From assembly GCA_045837725.1 (NCBI GenBank), contig JBEWZL010000119.1:124001-188000 (forward strand): 64,000 nt of DNA, in the 5' to 3' direction. Position numbers and translations under genes: made by a program. The notes under the pieces are model-generated. The model saw only the letters and a list, made by a program, of their open reading frames with translations. It was not told the DNA's origin and made no database searches. The stretch is from Vermamoeba vermiformis. Lineage: Eukaryota; Tubulinea; Echinamoebida. Within the stretch, counting starts at the first letter, position 1. Every line of letters starts with the position of its first letter. Positions 22,213-38,439 of the stretch are shown one piece after another.

Positions 22213-24699
22213 ATGTCGAAGAATACTATCGAGATGTCTACTTCTGAACCAAAAGCACCCAAATCTCCCCGCGAGGATGACAAAAAGGACAAAAAGGACA
22301 AGAAGAAAGCCGCTGCTGATGATAAGGCTACTAAGGGAAACAGTACACCCGAAGTTAAGCCAGCTGCCAATAGCGATACACCAAGCTTGGATAGAAAGCA
22401 AGAATCACGATTAGACTTGAAAACGGTTGTCTATGGTACTGGAAAGAGTTTTGAGAACTGCGGTAAGTAATCGCTACAATTTAATTGGCATAGAAATACA
22501 GCTATTTTAAATAATAATAATGGCTCCCGATAATATGGAACGGTGACCGGCGATTCACTAATTTTAAAATCTATTTCCGACTTGGATGACCGTTTTTTTT
22601 AATTCACAGCTCTGATTTCGGCGTAATCGCAAATTTTGCATATAATGAGCTGAATAATAATAGATTTATCGAAATATAGCTCGATTGTTATAATTTGCTC
22701 TCGTTTTGCGACCTCGCGGCAAGATTTAATAAATCTATTTTTTGCTTTGTGATGCCGTAAACTGCCAAAGACTTACAATCGCCAAAATACAGCAATTATA
22801 TAATGTATTTTTATAATCATACCGCTGTAAATCTAATTCAATTTGACCGTTATTCATCCGATTCGCATCACCTCAACTGACAATTTTTATTAGTTATCAA
22901 CCACTCGAAGCTTGTCAACGAAAGAGTTTACACAGATATCGTCTTTGTTGTGGATAACAAACAGATCAAGGCCCACAAATCCGTCATCCAGGCACGCTGC
23001 CCTAACTTGGTCAAGAAGGCCGTTAAGAAACTCACTGAAGGCAAAGGATTCAAGCGCATTGATTTGAACGAAAAAGATCACATCACCGAGGATGCTTTGA
23101 CCCGTGTTTTAGTCTATTTGTACAGCGGTCAAGTTGACTGGAGCACTATTTCTCAGATCCAAGTAGTGCACTTGATCAACGCTGCTGTCGTGTACGAGCT
23201 CGAGCGATTGGCACAACTTTGCGAGCGATACTTGCAAGAGCACTTGACCCTCGACGAGGCTTACACTTTGCTCAAGGAGTCTCATGACTTGAACATTGAA
23301 CGTGCCAAGAAGATCGTCTTCTACTACGCTCTCGATCACTACACTCAATTCATTGCCAACGCTCGTGCCAAGGAGTTGGGCATTGATTTGTTCCAAGAGG
23401 TACGTTTTTTTATTCAAAAGGTTTACCGAGTCGCACGACCTAACGCACTTGTATTGCAGCTGTCAATTAAGAACGTCGATCCTGAATCAAAGAGCATCAT
23501 TGAATCGTTGAAGGTTTTGCGTGAAATTACCGAGAAGGACACTATTATCGAAGATTTCAGGAAACTCTACGAAACTAGCGATAACTCCGACGTTACCTTC
23601 CTCATTGAAAACAAGCATATCAAGTGCCACAGAGCTCTTTTGGCTGATGCCTCGACTTCATTCGAGCCTCTTTGGGAAGGTGACAAGGTCCGTAAACCTA
23701 TTCCCTTGGACGAGAAGAAGTTCCCTACCTTCTCCGCTGAAGCCTTCCATGCCATGTTGAAGTTCGTCTACTTCTCAGAAGAAAAGATCGATCCCTTGCC
23801 CGCCACCGAGTTGATCATCTTCGCTAAAGAGTTCAACTTGCCTAAGCTGTTGCGCGTGTGCGAAGATATTATCCGTCGCGGTATTGCCGTCAACACCGTG
23901 CTCGCCATCTTGCACGTCTCTTACACAATGAGCGACAAGCCCGATCTTCGAAAGGAGCTCAAGACTAACTGCTTGGAGTTCCTCGGAACACACTTGGATC
24001 AAGTCAAGCTCGAACCTTTGGCCAAGATGGATGCACGAATTGCGACCGATATTTTGTTGGCTGTTCAAACCGAGATCGGCAACCGATGGAAGATTGACGC
24101 CAGCGTCCCCTCAAAGAGTAAGTAACAGACACTTTTAGACCACAGTGTGTTCTCATCTGGATTCGAATCTAATTTTCGTTCCAGTTACCTCAAAGGATAA
24201 GAGCCACCGAGAGACCAACAAGACATCGAGCTTGAGGAGTGTCAAGGGAGGTGCCGAAGAATCAGGTAATTAGATGAATAGCTGCTTTCTAAATATAGAC
24301 AAATCTCGCCACCTCGAGATTAAATTTTATTTTGTTCCGTGATTTTAATCACACGTCACTGCCGATTAGTTTATAATTGTGCATCGCTAATATGATTTGT
24401 ATAAAGGCTCGAAGGGCGATGATACTCACACTCCTAAAGAAGAGGTTAAAAGTGAGAGCTCAGATCATCCCAAGAGCGATCATAAGCACGAAGAAAAGAA
24501 ACCTGAGGAGTCACACCCTGAACCCGTAGCTGACCTTCCAGCTCAAACTGAAGCTCCCAAGACCGATTCTAAGCGCGAAAGTACCGACAAGAAGCCCGAG
24601 TCGAGTTCTGACAACAAGAAGGACAAGAAAGAGAAGGAAAAGCACAAGCGGGATAAGAAGGACAAGAGAGATAAGAAGGCCGAGACTACTAAGGTATAA
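22213..24699 (+). CDS. Double BTB/POZ protein with charged tails
   Basis: Exons: 22213-22462, 22894-23399, 23460-24117, 24185-24265, 24407-24699, giving 595 residues. A Lys/Asp-rich N-terminal tail (residues 1-70) is followed by a first BTB domain (DIVFVVDNKQIKAHKSVI), a helical BACK-like part, a second BTB domain (DVTFLIENKHIKCHRALL) with its own C-terminal helices, and a highly charged Lys/Glu/Asp/Ser tail from about residue 490. BTB domains mediate dimerisation and often Cullin-3 binding. The pairing of two BTB domains is also seen in the RCC1-BTB genes at 35-42 kb. The 431-base first intron is long for this genome. Codon use is biased to C-ending codons, hinting at strong expression. The TATA-like element at 22182 is close upstream. 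Confidence 0.88.
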
Positions 24700-25186
24700 T
24701 CTCACCAGTTTATTTATCTGTCTGGATCCAGCACCTTTTCTTTTAAACCCACATCCAACCCCAACCAAATAGCCCAACGCGAAATACCACTCATAATAAT
24801 AGCTACCAGTATACCAGGACTCGTCAATAACGTGTTCTTAGTTGTATTTTTTGTTTGTTCTTATAATATATTTATCGCCCACCTTATTTAATTTATATAA
24901 AACTATATTCGAAACTAATCGTGTCTTGGATCTGGCTTTTTTATCTCTCTATACTTAGCAATATTTTCTTATAAATTTCATCGTACAGAAGCTGAACTAC
25001 GCTGACTTCGCGCAAGAATAACTTCGGTAGCTATTTGCGTTATTTATTTAAAGATCCGCAAGAGGATCTGACTTTGTAACGACTATAATAAATTTTCAGG
25101 TAATTGTAATATAAGAAGGCTATCATATGATGTAGTGAACGGTATTGAATTACTAATTAGCGCCTTGGGTCGAGTTACAGCTATTT
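24700..25186. other. Convergent intergenic region
   Basis: Lies between the 3' ends of the double-BTB gene (+) and the SETD9-like gene (-). It contains several GGATCTG/AGATCC words (24724, 24927, 25053, 25066) and AATAAA-type poly(A) signals, but no coding frame. Confidence 0.4.
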
Positions 25187-26227
25187 TTATTGATTGTACC
25201 AGGACGGCAATTCTTTTCCCTCGTCTGGTTTGAAGTTGTAATCAAAGAATAGCTCTTCATTATTTACATTGCGTAGTGTTACGAATAATATTGACGGAAT
25301 CTTATTATCACTTCGCGGTGAAAACAAAGCGTTCGGAATGAACGGATGGAGGTCTTCCGGGATCTTCGTCAAATCGAAGTTATATGATACAGGCATTGTA
25401 TTGGGACTCTTTGAGTGGTTTATAAGGTGTCCTAATGCGAAGGGATTCGGTAATCGTTCTTTTTTCGCGATCTTTTCTTTTGACAACGCCATCTGCCACA
25501 TTTGGTACGAATTTGCTAAAAAAACATTAAATTAATATAACGCTACTATATGTGCAAGTATAAATAGCTTACAATCGCGTTGGTCTTGTTCAATTCTTCC
25601 GTCGACGATCCAGCCATCGTGTCTTGCCAGCAGCCATCCATTGTCTTTAAATTTATCTCCAGCAATGGTTAATAGTAATGTGACATCATTGGGTGATAAT
25701 GAGAGGCCTGGTGCAATCGCTACTATCGCTTCCTTTTTCGGCAGATCCTCTTAGCCAACATCCGCTACCAGCTGCGGTTATATTGGATTGTGAGGCTTCA
25801 ATATGCCACGACTGTGTATTATTATAACTAGGAATATCATAGGAGGTCGTCTTTGAGGTGTTTGACTGGTTTTGTGACGAGATCTGCTCGTGATAGGATT
25901 TTGAGTTTTGCAACAGAGTGATTATTTGATCGTGCAAATATTTTTCAATAAATTCTACTTGATTTTTGGTCGGGGCATCGGGCTCTAATTGACAACTGAT
26001 AATAAGTAAGGTTAAGAAAAAATATTAAAATATTCTGTAGGCTTAAATTCGATCGTTCATTGCAGGTAGGTAAAAAAAAAAACGCTATAGAGCGCATGGA
26101 TAATATTTAAAATTATAATGAAGTTAACTTGACAATACAGGATCTGACAGATTTAGAACGCCGCATCCTTACCGCCAATAAGCGAGTATATTTGGCTCAA
26201 TTCTCTTTCATAACGCGATGCAGACAT
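25187..26227 (-). CDS. SET-domain protein, SETD9-like
   Basis: Candidate protein lysine methyltransferase. Exons: 26227-26173, 25984-25573, 25515-25187, about 260 residues. After a helical N-terminus come KKEAIVAIAPGLSL, then DGWIVDGR, and the cofactor/substrate core ALGHLINHSKSPNT (the NHS-P-N motif of SET domains) with ELFFDYNF at the end (the ELxxDY motif). The order and spacing match SETD9 proteins, as I recall them. Within exon 2 near 25740-25760 the N-terminal frame (TAAGSGCWL) and the SET frame (EDLPKKEAIV) are offset by one base. This is either an assembly error or frameshift, or the excision of a 19-base GT...AG stretch, which would restore the frame but remove the Gly-rich motif. 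Substrate unknown. Confidence 0.7.
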
Positions 26228-26654
26228 TTGTGTTATCAGTATCTCCGTGGCTGTGAATCTTTAGGAGCATTAAATCTTTTGAATTAATTTGGGTAATTTA
26301 GTCTTCAGTAATCGCCCACGTACTAGATTAACAATAATGTCTATGAGTCTTGCGCGCCGAGCATACATCACCTTGTGTGAACGTTTACGCGCACGGGTGT
26401 GAATTGAAAGTTGTACTCTGACGGCTGTCAAATCGGCACGCCAGCGTATTATTTTGTTTGTTAACGCTGATAACAAAAAACACCACAACACGAGAAGGTA
26501 AATAGATTAATTTTGGAATCATGGTTACATGGTGGCAAATAGCGTAGTCCGTGTACTAACAGCAACGCAAAATCCTATACGACAGTTGACCCTGATATAC
26601 ATTAAAACATTAAAGCACGTCATAACAATAATCTCTAACTATTGTTGTGCGCAG
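26228..26654. other. Divergent promoter region
   Basis: Separates the SETD9-like gene (-) from the secreted Kelch gene (+). A basic 73-codon minus frame at 26270-26491 and an upstream extension of the Kelch frame back to 26529 both look like chance. No other signal stands out. Confidence 0.35.
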
Positions 26655-27743
26655 ATGAAGAAACAGATCCTCGTTTTGGCAATAATCTTCGTTTCTTTTG
26701 CTAGCAGCGAATGGATTCTCAAAGAACTCAGTGTTCCAAGAGTAAGACCGGCTGTTGCGCAAGTCGACAACAAAATCTACATAGCGGGAGGAGAGATCAG
26801 CGGAGGAATTGAAACTGACTCGATCGAAGTTCTCAACACCGACAACTTCGACTTTGAGCAACTAAATATCAGTCTTCCTTCACCAAGACAACGGTTTACA
26901 GCAGTTCCAATTGGTTCAAAGATCTTCTTCACTGGAGGCACACAAAACAACATTGACGTGTTTGACACTTCGAGCAACTCTTGGTCTGCATTAACAGTAG
27001 CTGAGCTAGCAAACTTCAACATTACCTTCGCAGGAACTCTAGAAGGACAGTTAGTACTGACGACTAGCGATGGTGTTGCGCTGTTTATCGATCCTAGCAC
27101 TGGTAAAGCGACCTCTTTGCTTCTTGGCAGCTTCGCACCTGCAATTCCTCCCACGCGAACATTCTTACAAGCGCCTGAATATGACGGAAAGATATACATT
27201 GCACATGGATCTGCGATCGTTGGATTCAACGCTACCTCGTCACAACTCCTACCCCCAAGGTAGTTTTTTTTTTCCTTGTACAAATTTTTTTTTTTTTTTG
27301 GGGGGGGTCTTTACCATCTGGAGGAAGCTCGTTGGGACGCACGATTGTTGTCTTTTCAACGCACGGACCATTCTATCGCATCGGTTGGATCTACTGTCTA
27401 CGTGCTTGGTGGAGTTGCGAACAACGGATCAGACTACACTACAGGCTTTTACTTCGATCTCAAGTCAGAATCGCTCTCGCAACCGATTGATCTGAAAGTG
27501 CCTCGTTCCCAAATGACTTCTTTTGTGGCACCCAACGCTGCATTGTTCATTGGTGGACTGACTGACTCTGGCAATTACTCGAGTACGATTGACGTCATCT
27601 ATGAAGGAGAACTAAAGCCCCCAACTGCCCCGACTCCAAGATCCAGCAACAATCCTGCTTCAGTAACGAGCGGATGTGGTGAATTGCTGACAAGCATTAA
27701 TGTTGTAATCATCGCAATCATGTCATTATGGTTGTTCAATTAG
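26655..27743 (+). CDS. Secreted, possibly GPI-anchored Kelch-repeat protein
   Basis: The start at 26655 gives a classic signal peptide (KKQILVLAIIFVSFASS). Kelch-type blades follow: RVRPAVAQVDNKIYIAGG, QRFTAVPIGSKIFFTGG, SIASVGSTVYVLGG and TSFVAPNAALFIGG. The C-terminus ends in a hydrophobic tail (INVVIIAIMSLWLFN) after a Ser/Pro-rich spacer, fitting a GPI signal or membrane anchor. The two coding halves are 26655-27259 and about 27323-27743. Between them lies a T-rich tract, a long T-run and a G-run (27264-27307) with GTAG at its start but no CTRAY branch motif, so it is a doubtful intron. The ectodomain resembles that of the TKL kinase at 42-46 kb. The cell-surface role is inferred. Confidence 0.7.
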
Positions 27744-27841
27744 ATCTTTTTGATAAATCGTAGTTAGTAATATCAATTGAGCCTTGAAATGACGTTGGAT
27801 CTGGATTGATTAATGCTGATTTTATTGACGCTGTTCATGGG

Positions 27842-30800
27842 TTACTTAAGCGCAACATTAACGTGGAAAATTCTGATCGAGTGGTCTGTACTGCAGCTAG
27901 CCAAATCAAACACGAGTTGTTCCGCGGTGCTTGACACCAATCGCCATCGCAATCGCTTGACAGTCTCAACGTGAGCGTGACTAAAGTTTCACGGGTAAGT
28001 TTTAAGAGGCCAATAAGCAGTGGTTAGTATGGACTTACGAGGTATCTACAGTTAAGAGATTAGACCACTTCAAGCTAGTCTTGTCGCCTTCTTTCGCTTC
28101 AACGGCAGTCCACAATGAAATTGCACCGCTCTCCAGACCCACGGCCAACAAATAATCAAAAGGCAACGAGGCGTGAGTATTTTCTAAGCATAAAACGTTA
28201 GCTCAAGGTGAGATTAATGTGCGTGAAAGCTACGTACTGCAAACAGGAGCAAAAGCCACGGCGGTGACAGCAGACTTGAACTCACTCAAAGTCGAGTCAA
28301 GCAGCCAATCAGCTTCGTTTGTTTGAGCATTGACAGTCGTGCGCCACAATTTGGCCTGGCATTAAGGTTAATTATTTTCACTGGAAGATTCGTAGACTTA
28401 CAGTCTTGTCACGTGATCCAGTGACGAAGAAGGCATCGTTAGGCGACCAATCACAGCTCCACAGAATACGCGCATGAGCTTTGAACTTCTTCAACAACTT
28501 GAACTCATAGGTACCTTGTTCTATTGTGTCAAATAAAGTCAATAAAAGTCTTTTCACGCGACACTATTAACCGCTTCTTACCGCTCTTCTTGGTGCTGAA
28601 CACAGAATAAGTTCGATCACGTGACACGCCCAGCAAGTACTTGTCATCGTGCGAGAAGGCAAGTTGAATGGTGCTGAGGCTGTGTGCCTTCAGTACGGCC
28701 TTTTCACGCCACGTAGTTGTGTCCCAGATACGAATGGCAGATTGATCGATGGTAGTGCCCTTTTGACAGCGCCATTAGTATTGCTATATAATAAGCATAC
28801 TCGAAGCTGGTGTACCTTGCAAGCAGACGCCATTAATTCTCCGCTAGTGTTAGCGGCAAGTGTCAAAAGTTCGTTGCCGTGGCCGTACAGCTTTTGACAT
28901 TCAGCCCACAACGTGCGCTGCAACAATTGTTCTTCGACAGGAGGCACGGTCAAAATCAACGGAGCTCTGTCTTGAATCGAATTTTCATCGTCAAACATCG
29001 AACTGCCGCCTTCTTCATCGTCACCTCCGCCAGTGTTGCGAATTTGTTCTAACATTTTTTCTTCTTCTGACTTTTCCACGGCTTTCTCTGTTAGACATTA
29101 CACAAATAAGACACGGTTTATAAAGTTGATAAAACATAGCCACGTACTTTCAAAGACCGGCTTATTGGTCAAGCCCAATGGACCCATATTTGCGCCCATA
29201 GGACGGTCTTCTTCGTTTTTCTAATGATGGGACATTAGTGCCAGTGATAATATAGATAATTATAATTACTTACATCTTCGACGTTGAGTTTAGTAATGTT
29301 ATTGAAAGAAGTCACAAACGACTTGGGAGCGTCAAAAACTCGAATGACCTGTGAAAAATTCATTAGCACCACAGATATTTAAATAATATACGCAACACTA
29401 ATGGCACATACTTTTTCTTCGGCGCCAGAGGCAAATCTATGCGAGTGGTTGCCAACAAATGTGAGGCAGTTCAAGTCGTAGCCATGGACTTGAGGACGAG
29501 CGACTTCATTCCAAGAACGAGTTGACAATTGTCGTTCAGGATTGATCGTGCCATAGTCCTCAGGTCGTTGCCAAACACCGAATAAACGAGCTGTTTGGTC
29601 CTTGCTGACTGACATCAAGTACTGTTGTTTAGGGTCCCATGAAATGTCACGCACTTCGTCAAAGTGCCCACTGGCTGGCACGTGAGGTTCCCAAGCATCA
29701 TCTTCACCTATAAATACCATATTAATAAATGTAATTACTCGTCAATTTAAGGCAGGTGTCACATGTCACCCGATGAGTTCGTACCGGCAACACGTTGTTT
29801 CCAAAGATGGAAAGCTCCGTTATATCCGCTAGCCAAGATGTATCTGCCAGTCTTCGCATAAGCAGCACCAAAGAAACCCAAGTGATTGCCACCAATGTCT
29901 CCAACACGTGCGCATTCAGTCCACAACTGTTCAGCGTCATCGTGAGTCCAAACAATCATTGAACGGTCCATCGAGGCTGAGAGCAATTGCAAGGGTTGGT
30001 GCTTGCGACCTTCAACAATGACTGGCGGGGCCCATGACAGACCGAGCACCCAGTCATCGTGACCAACTAGGACTGAGTCCAAAATAATGCTGTAAGCTTT
30101 GTCTGCGGTGATTCTGACGCAATACCACGTTAGAATATCATTTTGGAGACCGATAGAATGATAAATAAGACGTACTTGGCAATGAGACCACGTTGACTAA
30201 TGTCTGAAATGTCAAAATGAGCGTTGTCTGTAAGAGCCAACTTTGACAACAAGGCTGAGGTGGCGTCTTCTTGAGTCGAATTGATATTCTGAAATAATCA
30301 AATCATCAGTACATTGCTCGTATTTAATAGGAGACGAGTCCAACCACCTTTTCAATAGTAAATGCCCACAATCTGATTCGTCTGTCCTGAGCGGCACTAG
30401 CGAGTAACAACGTGTTCTCATCGGTTTGAACAAATGACATGCATCGAATCCAATCTTCGTGGCCAGTCAAGGCACTGACTTTAGCGAACTATACACGTGT
30501 TAGGTGGATTATATGAATAAGGAAAGTACGTACAGTAGCCTCGGGTTGGGCGTACAAATGAATCACGTGATCGACACCAGCAATAGCCAAAATAGGAATC
30601 TGTGAACCAGGCAGTAAAGCCAATGCCACTGTCTCCATCATTTTAGGGAAAGAGATCGTTTGTGCGAGCGACCAAGTACTTCCTAATAAGGCAAAGTTGG
30701 TAAGTCCCAAACGTCATTTTTTGCAATGATTTAACGTACCAGCCTTAGGCGGGGTTCGTTTCCAAATTCGGACAGTTCGATCACCAGAGCACGAGGCCAA

Positions 30801-31687
30801 TAGCAACGAGCCGTCTTCGAGATCAAGCACGGCCAAACTGTTCACTGAATCTTCGTGGCCTGTCAAGACCGCGCTGGCTTGATACTGCAATTACACGCGT
30901 CAATAAAATCTTCATACAACAGGCAACATTACAATGTATAATTGTCAACGAGCGGAAAGTTGAATGAATTTGAAAGCCAAGTACGAGTCGTAGTTTCATG
31001 AGCGATGCAGTGTAAATTATTTTAAATTTGCGCTTCCATCATTTTTAAGGCAATAGACTAATAATATTACCTTGCCAGACTCGGGTCTATATTTCCAAAT
31101 AACAATATTTCTGTCTGCTGAGGCTGAAGCAATTTCTACTTCCTTTTGTTGCCATCTAGTAGCATAATCTAAAATAATATTAATACTTGTGCGCATGGAT
31201 AATAATTAATAATAATTACCTGCTTCGACATTCGGCACCCACTTTACACAATTAACACGATTTTTGTGTCCGGGTAGTGTAGCGATAATTTTACCATCCT
31301 GTACAAATGTTATATTAGAAAATTATTTAAAAAATTATTGGATTGAACGAGCAAGACATTAAATATTATGAGAATTATAACAGAAAAAATGGTGGGCAGA
31401 TCCAAGACGTTATGTTTAATCCAACGTATTTATTAATCGCAGGCATACTATAATATTATTGAATAAATAATTTATTATTAGCATTGAAAGACCGCTAAAC
31501 TAGATGGATCTGCACAAAAAATTTGCAAGGACCGCGTGTTTTAACTTACATCAGGGTCGAATATTGCCACAAATTTATGAGCAGCATAGACAATTAAATT
31601 ATTGAAGCCCCAGTCGACGCCATTGGTAACACGGTTGCATCCGACCGAAATGAAATCCAAATTATAATTTGCTTTGACTTGCGCCAT
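27842..31687 (-). CDS. ELP2: Elongator complex protein 2
   Basis: WD40 subunit of Elongator, which modifies wobble uridines of tRNA. Exons: 31687-31550, 31298-31220, 31168-31071, 30884-30740, 30682-30534, 30488-30348, 30288-30176, 30113-29785, 29707-29412, 29348-29274, 29220-29148, 29087-28816, 28759-28582, 28520-28402, 28355-28238, 28183-28039, 27980-27842; every phase agrees, giving 868 residues. Two seven-bladed propellers are expected. Seen blades include [56 protein letters not shown], and the ELP2-typical C-terminus [14 protein letters not shown] with [13 protein letters not shown]. The N-terminus [16 protein letters not shown] is also typical of ELP2. It shares a 168-base divergent promoter with the acyl-CoA synthetase gene. 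Confidence 0.95.
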
Positions 31688-31855
31688 AGTTGCTTATATA
31701 TGTACAATATTACTATAAGCGCTTCGTATATGAGCTGATTTATCGAGGCAAAAAAGATAAATCAGCTGGTGATATGACAAAAATTTTAGCGAGAGTAATT
31801 ATATTTTTTGGATCGGCCTTCTTTTTATCGAAGAGTTGCTGTTGAGTGAACCAAC
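31688..31855. promoter_or_regulatory. Shared divergent promoter, ELP2 / acyl-CoA synthetase
   Basis: Only 168 bases separate the two start codons. The stretch is AT-rich with no TATA box. Inferred from layout only. Confidence 0.4.
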
Positions 31856-35098
<3,243 letters not shown>

Positions 35099-35289
35099 AC
35101 CGGATCGGATCCATTTGTCTAAAACTGTATGTAACCCTTTTATTGTTGTATTATCGTATCATGCGTATTGATAATTTCTATTGCTGAATAAGTAAAGGGT
35201 TGTTAACTCTTGAATTTTGTTTTTTTTTCTAAGACCGAATTTAGTTTTTTTAAATTTATAACAATTTACTATTTATTTAACGATGCAAT

Positions 35290-38191
35290 ATGTCGCACAA
35301 TTGGCTACGAGAACAACGTTGGTTTCAAGATTGGTTACAAGGTCTCGTGGCGCGGGTAGCACCGCAACAAGACTTCTTTTCTGCAATCTACGAACCTGTT
35401 GTTGTGCCTGGTGCTCGAACAAGTGAATCACTTTCTAGTTATAAATCAACCTCGAACGAGACAGAAGACGAACCGGCATCTGACATTCTTCAATTCTGCG
35501 CAGTGATTGGAAATAATTCTAAAAATCAGAATGGCACAGATAAGAGCACCAATAATCATTTTAAATCGGAAGAAGGTAATTAGAAATTCATTTAGACTTT
35601 GATCCGTTTGGATCGGAAATTTAATTCGATTCAACGTAATTTTTACATCTTAAGAAATACTACAATGATAATAAGTAGCCGTTAGAATTTAATGCAGATC
35701 CAATTCGAACTTAGCTAATGCAGTAATTTCAGAAATTATTTACTCAGAAGGAGAATCAAGTAGTATTTACGCATGGGGATATTTCAACTACGAGTCTTAT
35801 TTCAAACCAGAATTACGCAAAGGACTCCCAGGCGTTGCTATCGTTCAAGTGGCATGTGGTGTCGATCACACAGTGTTCCTGACAGACCTCGGCAAAGTGT
35901 ACTGCAGTGGGCAAAACACACACTACCAACTCGGTGATGGCACAATGATGGACCACGACAACCCAACACAAGTGACAAAGATCGATCATCTCAACATCAC
36001 CAAGATCAGTTGTGGCTCGTCGTTCACAGTTGCATTGACAGACACGGGCAATGTGGTGATGTGGGGCACATTGAGACATGGCGACAAGTTCGGTACACTT
36101 GTGTTGCAAGAGCCTGCATTCGTCAAGCCCTTAAGGCAAATCAGCGTCATTGACATCGCTTGTGGCGGTGCGCATATACTTGCACTGGGATCCGATGGCG
36201 CTTTGTACACTTGGGGGTAAGAAAGTGCTTGAATAACAAATGCTCTATATTAATATTGTAGTAATCCGACATTCGGACGATTAGGTAGACACACCGAGGC
36301 CAACCATGAAAATGATCCGCGACTACCAAGGCCTGTGACTTCGTTGCAAGGCATTCAGATATCTCAAATTTCGTGCGGAGAGCAGCACAGCATTTTGTTA
36401 ACTAGTAAGTTTAAGCGAAGCAGAATTGAAATGTTGCTCGATTTTTAATGTTGTTTAGGTGATGCCAAAATGTATTGTTGGGGACGAAATGACCATAGAG
36501 AGTGTTACACAGACAAAAAACCCGAGATTCTGCTTCCAGAACTAGTCGATTACGTCCATTGGATGTCGTCGAAAGTAGATCAAGTGCGCGCTGGTTTCAG
36601 ACTCTCAATGTGTCGCTCAGGGAACAGAATTTTTGCGTAGGAATTAGGATTCAACATGTGAGCCCGTTCTAACACTTTGTATTCAGGTGGGGTGCAGGGT
36701 TTAAGCCATATTTCATTGATCCGGCCGCGCTATATTTATCTGAGGGAACCTATCACTTTCCAGTTGCATACCAACTTGGGATGGCTACCGATGACTTCAA
36801 AATTGTTGACATGGTCACCGGCTCGCAGCACTGCATTTTGCTATCAGGTACTTTACGGAATTGAAACGTTCTCTCATCGAAAGTAGACAGCGGGCGAGTG
36901 TTCAGTTTTGGTTTGTCAGCCAATGGTCAAACGGGGTTGGATACACCAGAGTATTCACAAGATATCCGTGAAGTTCTAATGGACAAGAGAATCGATTCAA
37001 TCGCCGCAGGAGGCAGAACTTCAGTTGCTATCAATGGTAACGTTTGAATATAAATGGCAGGCCGCCGTACCAACTTTTTGTTAGTTTCGACTCGCTCCTT
37101 GCTTGGTGAAAGCATGCAAAAGTTAATCGATAGTCTCAAGTTGTTCGGCGACGTGCTTTTAAAACCGAGCGATGGTCAACCGATTTACGCTCACAAAGGT
37201 GCGTCAATTGATATTTCTTGTTTGAAATACTTCCTTATTGTTCTAATCGTACTGTTAGCTATTCTGGCAGTGCGATCTCCAGTATTAAAGAGTAAGATCC
37301 TGGCTGCAGAGAAGTTGAGCAACGGGTCTATGCCAGTACTTGACTTTACGCAATACAACTCGAAGCAGCTTTATGCCATTCTCGTATACATATACACCTA
37401 TCGATTACTATCGTCAAGCTTGACAAGCGCTGAACTGACCGAGTTTGTGAAGTCATTTAGCGTCAAAGATCCGGTTGAAGTAAAACAGGCCCCTCAATCG
37501 ATTTTGGCAAACGATTTGCGTAAGTTATTAGTTTGGCAAACAAACGAAATCAGCACACGGAACGCGCCTCTACTTAAGAAAAATAAGCACCCTTTGGCAG
37601 GCCATTGGGCGGACATCAAGTTCATGGTGCAAGGCAGAGAGATCATGGCGCACAAGGCCATTCTTTGTGCAAACTCCGAATACTTCAGGTACGCATTAAC
37701 ATCGATAACAACGATAGTTATTAATCTTCGAATTCAGATTGATGCTGACTGGAGGCATGAAAGAGAGTCAAATGAGTGTTCTCGAAGTGCAAGATGACAT
37801 CACATTTGAAGCGTTTGTGGCAACACTTCAGTTCCTTTACACTGATAACGTGGATGTGGATGTCAACTATGCACTCGATATACTACCAGTGGCAAGTTTG
37901 TATAACTTACAGAGACTCAAGGTACGTTCAAAAGTTACGGGTGAAAATCGTACAATTTTTTCACACGCTTGTTTTTAGCAAAAATGTGAAGGCATCATCG
38001 AGAAGCAAGTAGAGATAGATTCGGTGGCGTATGTTTGGCAAGTAGCTCGCTACTCTGCAGCGCAACGATTGGAAAGTTTTTGTTTGGATCTGTTATTGCC
38101 CATGTTCGAGGCCGTGCAGAAAACAAAAGCGTTCAAAAATTTAACCAAAGAAGAACAAGATGTGCTCCAACAGTTGTTCGAGGCAAAGTAA
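35290..38191 (+). CDS. RCC1-repeat protein with two BTB domains, copy 1
   Basis: Exons: 35290-35575, 35733-36216, 36262-36404, 36459-36636, 36687-36847, 36887-37036, 37085-37198, 37259-37688, 37738-37921, 37979-38191; 780 residues. A Ser/Asn-rich N-terminus with WFQDWLQGLVARVAPQQ leads into RCC1-type propeller blades (IVQVACGVDHTVFLTD, KISCGSSFTVALTD, DIACGGAHILALGSDG, SQISCGEQHSILLT). Two BTB domains follow: LFGDVLLKPSDGQPIYAHK and DIKFMVQGREIMAHKAILC. RCC1-BTB proteins are likely adaptors, perhaps with Cullin-3; some bind small GTPases or lipids, so the target is open. It is the first of a tandem pair with identical exon structure. Confidence 0.9.
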
Positions 38192-38439
38192 TATTGCACT
38201 CAACTTTAAAGAAACTACGCATCATGTTTTCGTACTGAATGACGAGAATAAAATGTAGATTTACCGTGTTGAGCGACTTAAGTAATCTTCGTCAGTAAGT
38301 GGCAATTGTAAGCAACATAAGCTCTCTGTGGCGCACATATTTTCAACTAATAAATTCTAGTAAATTAAACGAAAATTGGGTTGGAACGGAAAGGGGATTT
38401 TCTGTTAACAAATTAATTTTACATCGAAGCGAATACAAT

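Noticed and set aside
26270-26491. Minus-strand basic frame of 73 codons
   Set aside because: Lies in the divergent promoter of two well-supported genes and has no recognisable motif.
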